Shown: positions 5,833 to 5,837 of the stretch, one piece after another
How positions within the stretch are numbered: the stretch's first letter is position 1
Layout of the letters: each line of letters starts with the position of its first letter
Source of the DNA: JASFTV01 sp050050615
GTDB taxonomy: Bacteria; Desulfobacterota; DSM-4660; Desulfatiglandales; HGW-15
DNA: 5,837 nt
Reading direction: 5' to 3'
NCBI GenBank assembly: GCA_050050615.1
Contig: JASFTV010000239.1
Span: forward strand, 1 to 5,837
Notes under the pieces: generated by a model
Told to the model about the DNA's origin: nothing
What the model saw: the letters and a program-made list of their open reading frames with translations, nothing else
Database searches by the model: none
Program-made: the position numbers and the translations under genes

Positions 5833-5837
5833 CTTGC

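Larger units (their letters stand above)
5464..5837. other. Upstream region of the DUF4097 gene, with short unassigned open frames to the window edge
   Basis: This stretch of about 370 bases should carry the DUF4097 promoter, but no convincing -35/-10 pair was seen. It contains three short open frames. On the minus strand, 5837-5670 has 55 codons open from the window edge to TAA (KSIDEAHRMCRTIVSRLV is a sample). Also on the minus strand, 5700-5578 encodes 40 residues (MALAENEYSLIYNVRNTK at its start) in a different frame that overlaps the first. On the plus strand, ATG 5594 is open for 81 codons to the edge. None has a good ribosome-binding site or a recognised domain. The second has the most protein-like composition. 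The two minus frames could be remnants of one frameshifted gene, or the tract could be a non-coding repeat. Confidence 0.4.

Overview
The window looks like chromosomal DNA from a Gram-negative bacterium, most plausibly a deltaproteobacterium (Desulfobacterota). This is inference. It rests on strong Shine-Dalgarno sites, moderately GC-rich codon use, a paired CATTCCCGCGAAAGCGGGAATC-type dispersed palindrome common in that group, and a secreted repeat protein with a Gram-negative style signal peptide. No rRNA, tRNA, CRISPR array, phage gene or intact transposase gene was seen.

Layout. (1) Bases 1-304, minus strand: the N-terminal 101 codons of an FAD/NAD(P)-binding oxidoreductase resembling the geranylgeranyl-reductase group. 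It starts at TTG behind a perfect AGGAGG and runs off the left edge. (2) Bases 305-1123: an 819-base gap rich in inverted repeats. It holds an 18-bp perfect palindrome, a strong hairpin, and a MITE-like nested palindrome of about 212 bp with a paired REP-like repeat at its centre. (3) Bases 1124-4530, plus strand: three genes, namely a UMF1/Atg22-type MFS transporter, a metallo-beta-lactamase-fold hydrolase 8 bases later, and a ketopantoate-reductase-family (ApbA/PanE) dehydrogenase after a further 111 bases. (4) Bases 4531-4638: a convergent gap with no clear terminator. (5) Bases 4639-5460, minus strand: an exported DUF4097-type protein with eight TNG motifs (consensus TTNG), several spaced 18-21 residues. 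(6) Bases 5464-5837: its upstream region, with short overlapping open frames on both strands and a terminator-like hairpin at the right edge, none assignable with confidence.

How the genes may work together. The transporter and hydrolase are very likely co-transcribed, because the hydrolase's ribosome-binding site overlaps the transporter's stop codon. The reductase is probably in the same transcript, though the longer gap leaves room for its own promoter. A transporter, a thioester/ester-type hydrolase and a 2-oxo-acid-type reductase could form a small-molecule uptake or export and conversion module, but the sequence does not name a substrate. The DUF4097 protein faces the other way and is probably unrelated. 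I found no convincing undescribed multi-gene system. The most unusual non-coding feature is the nested palindrome at 651-862.
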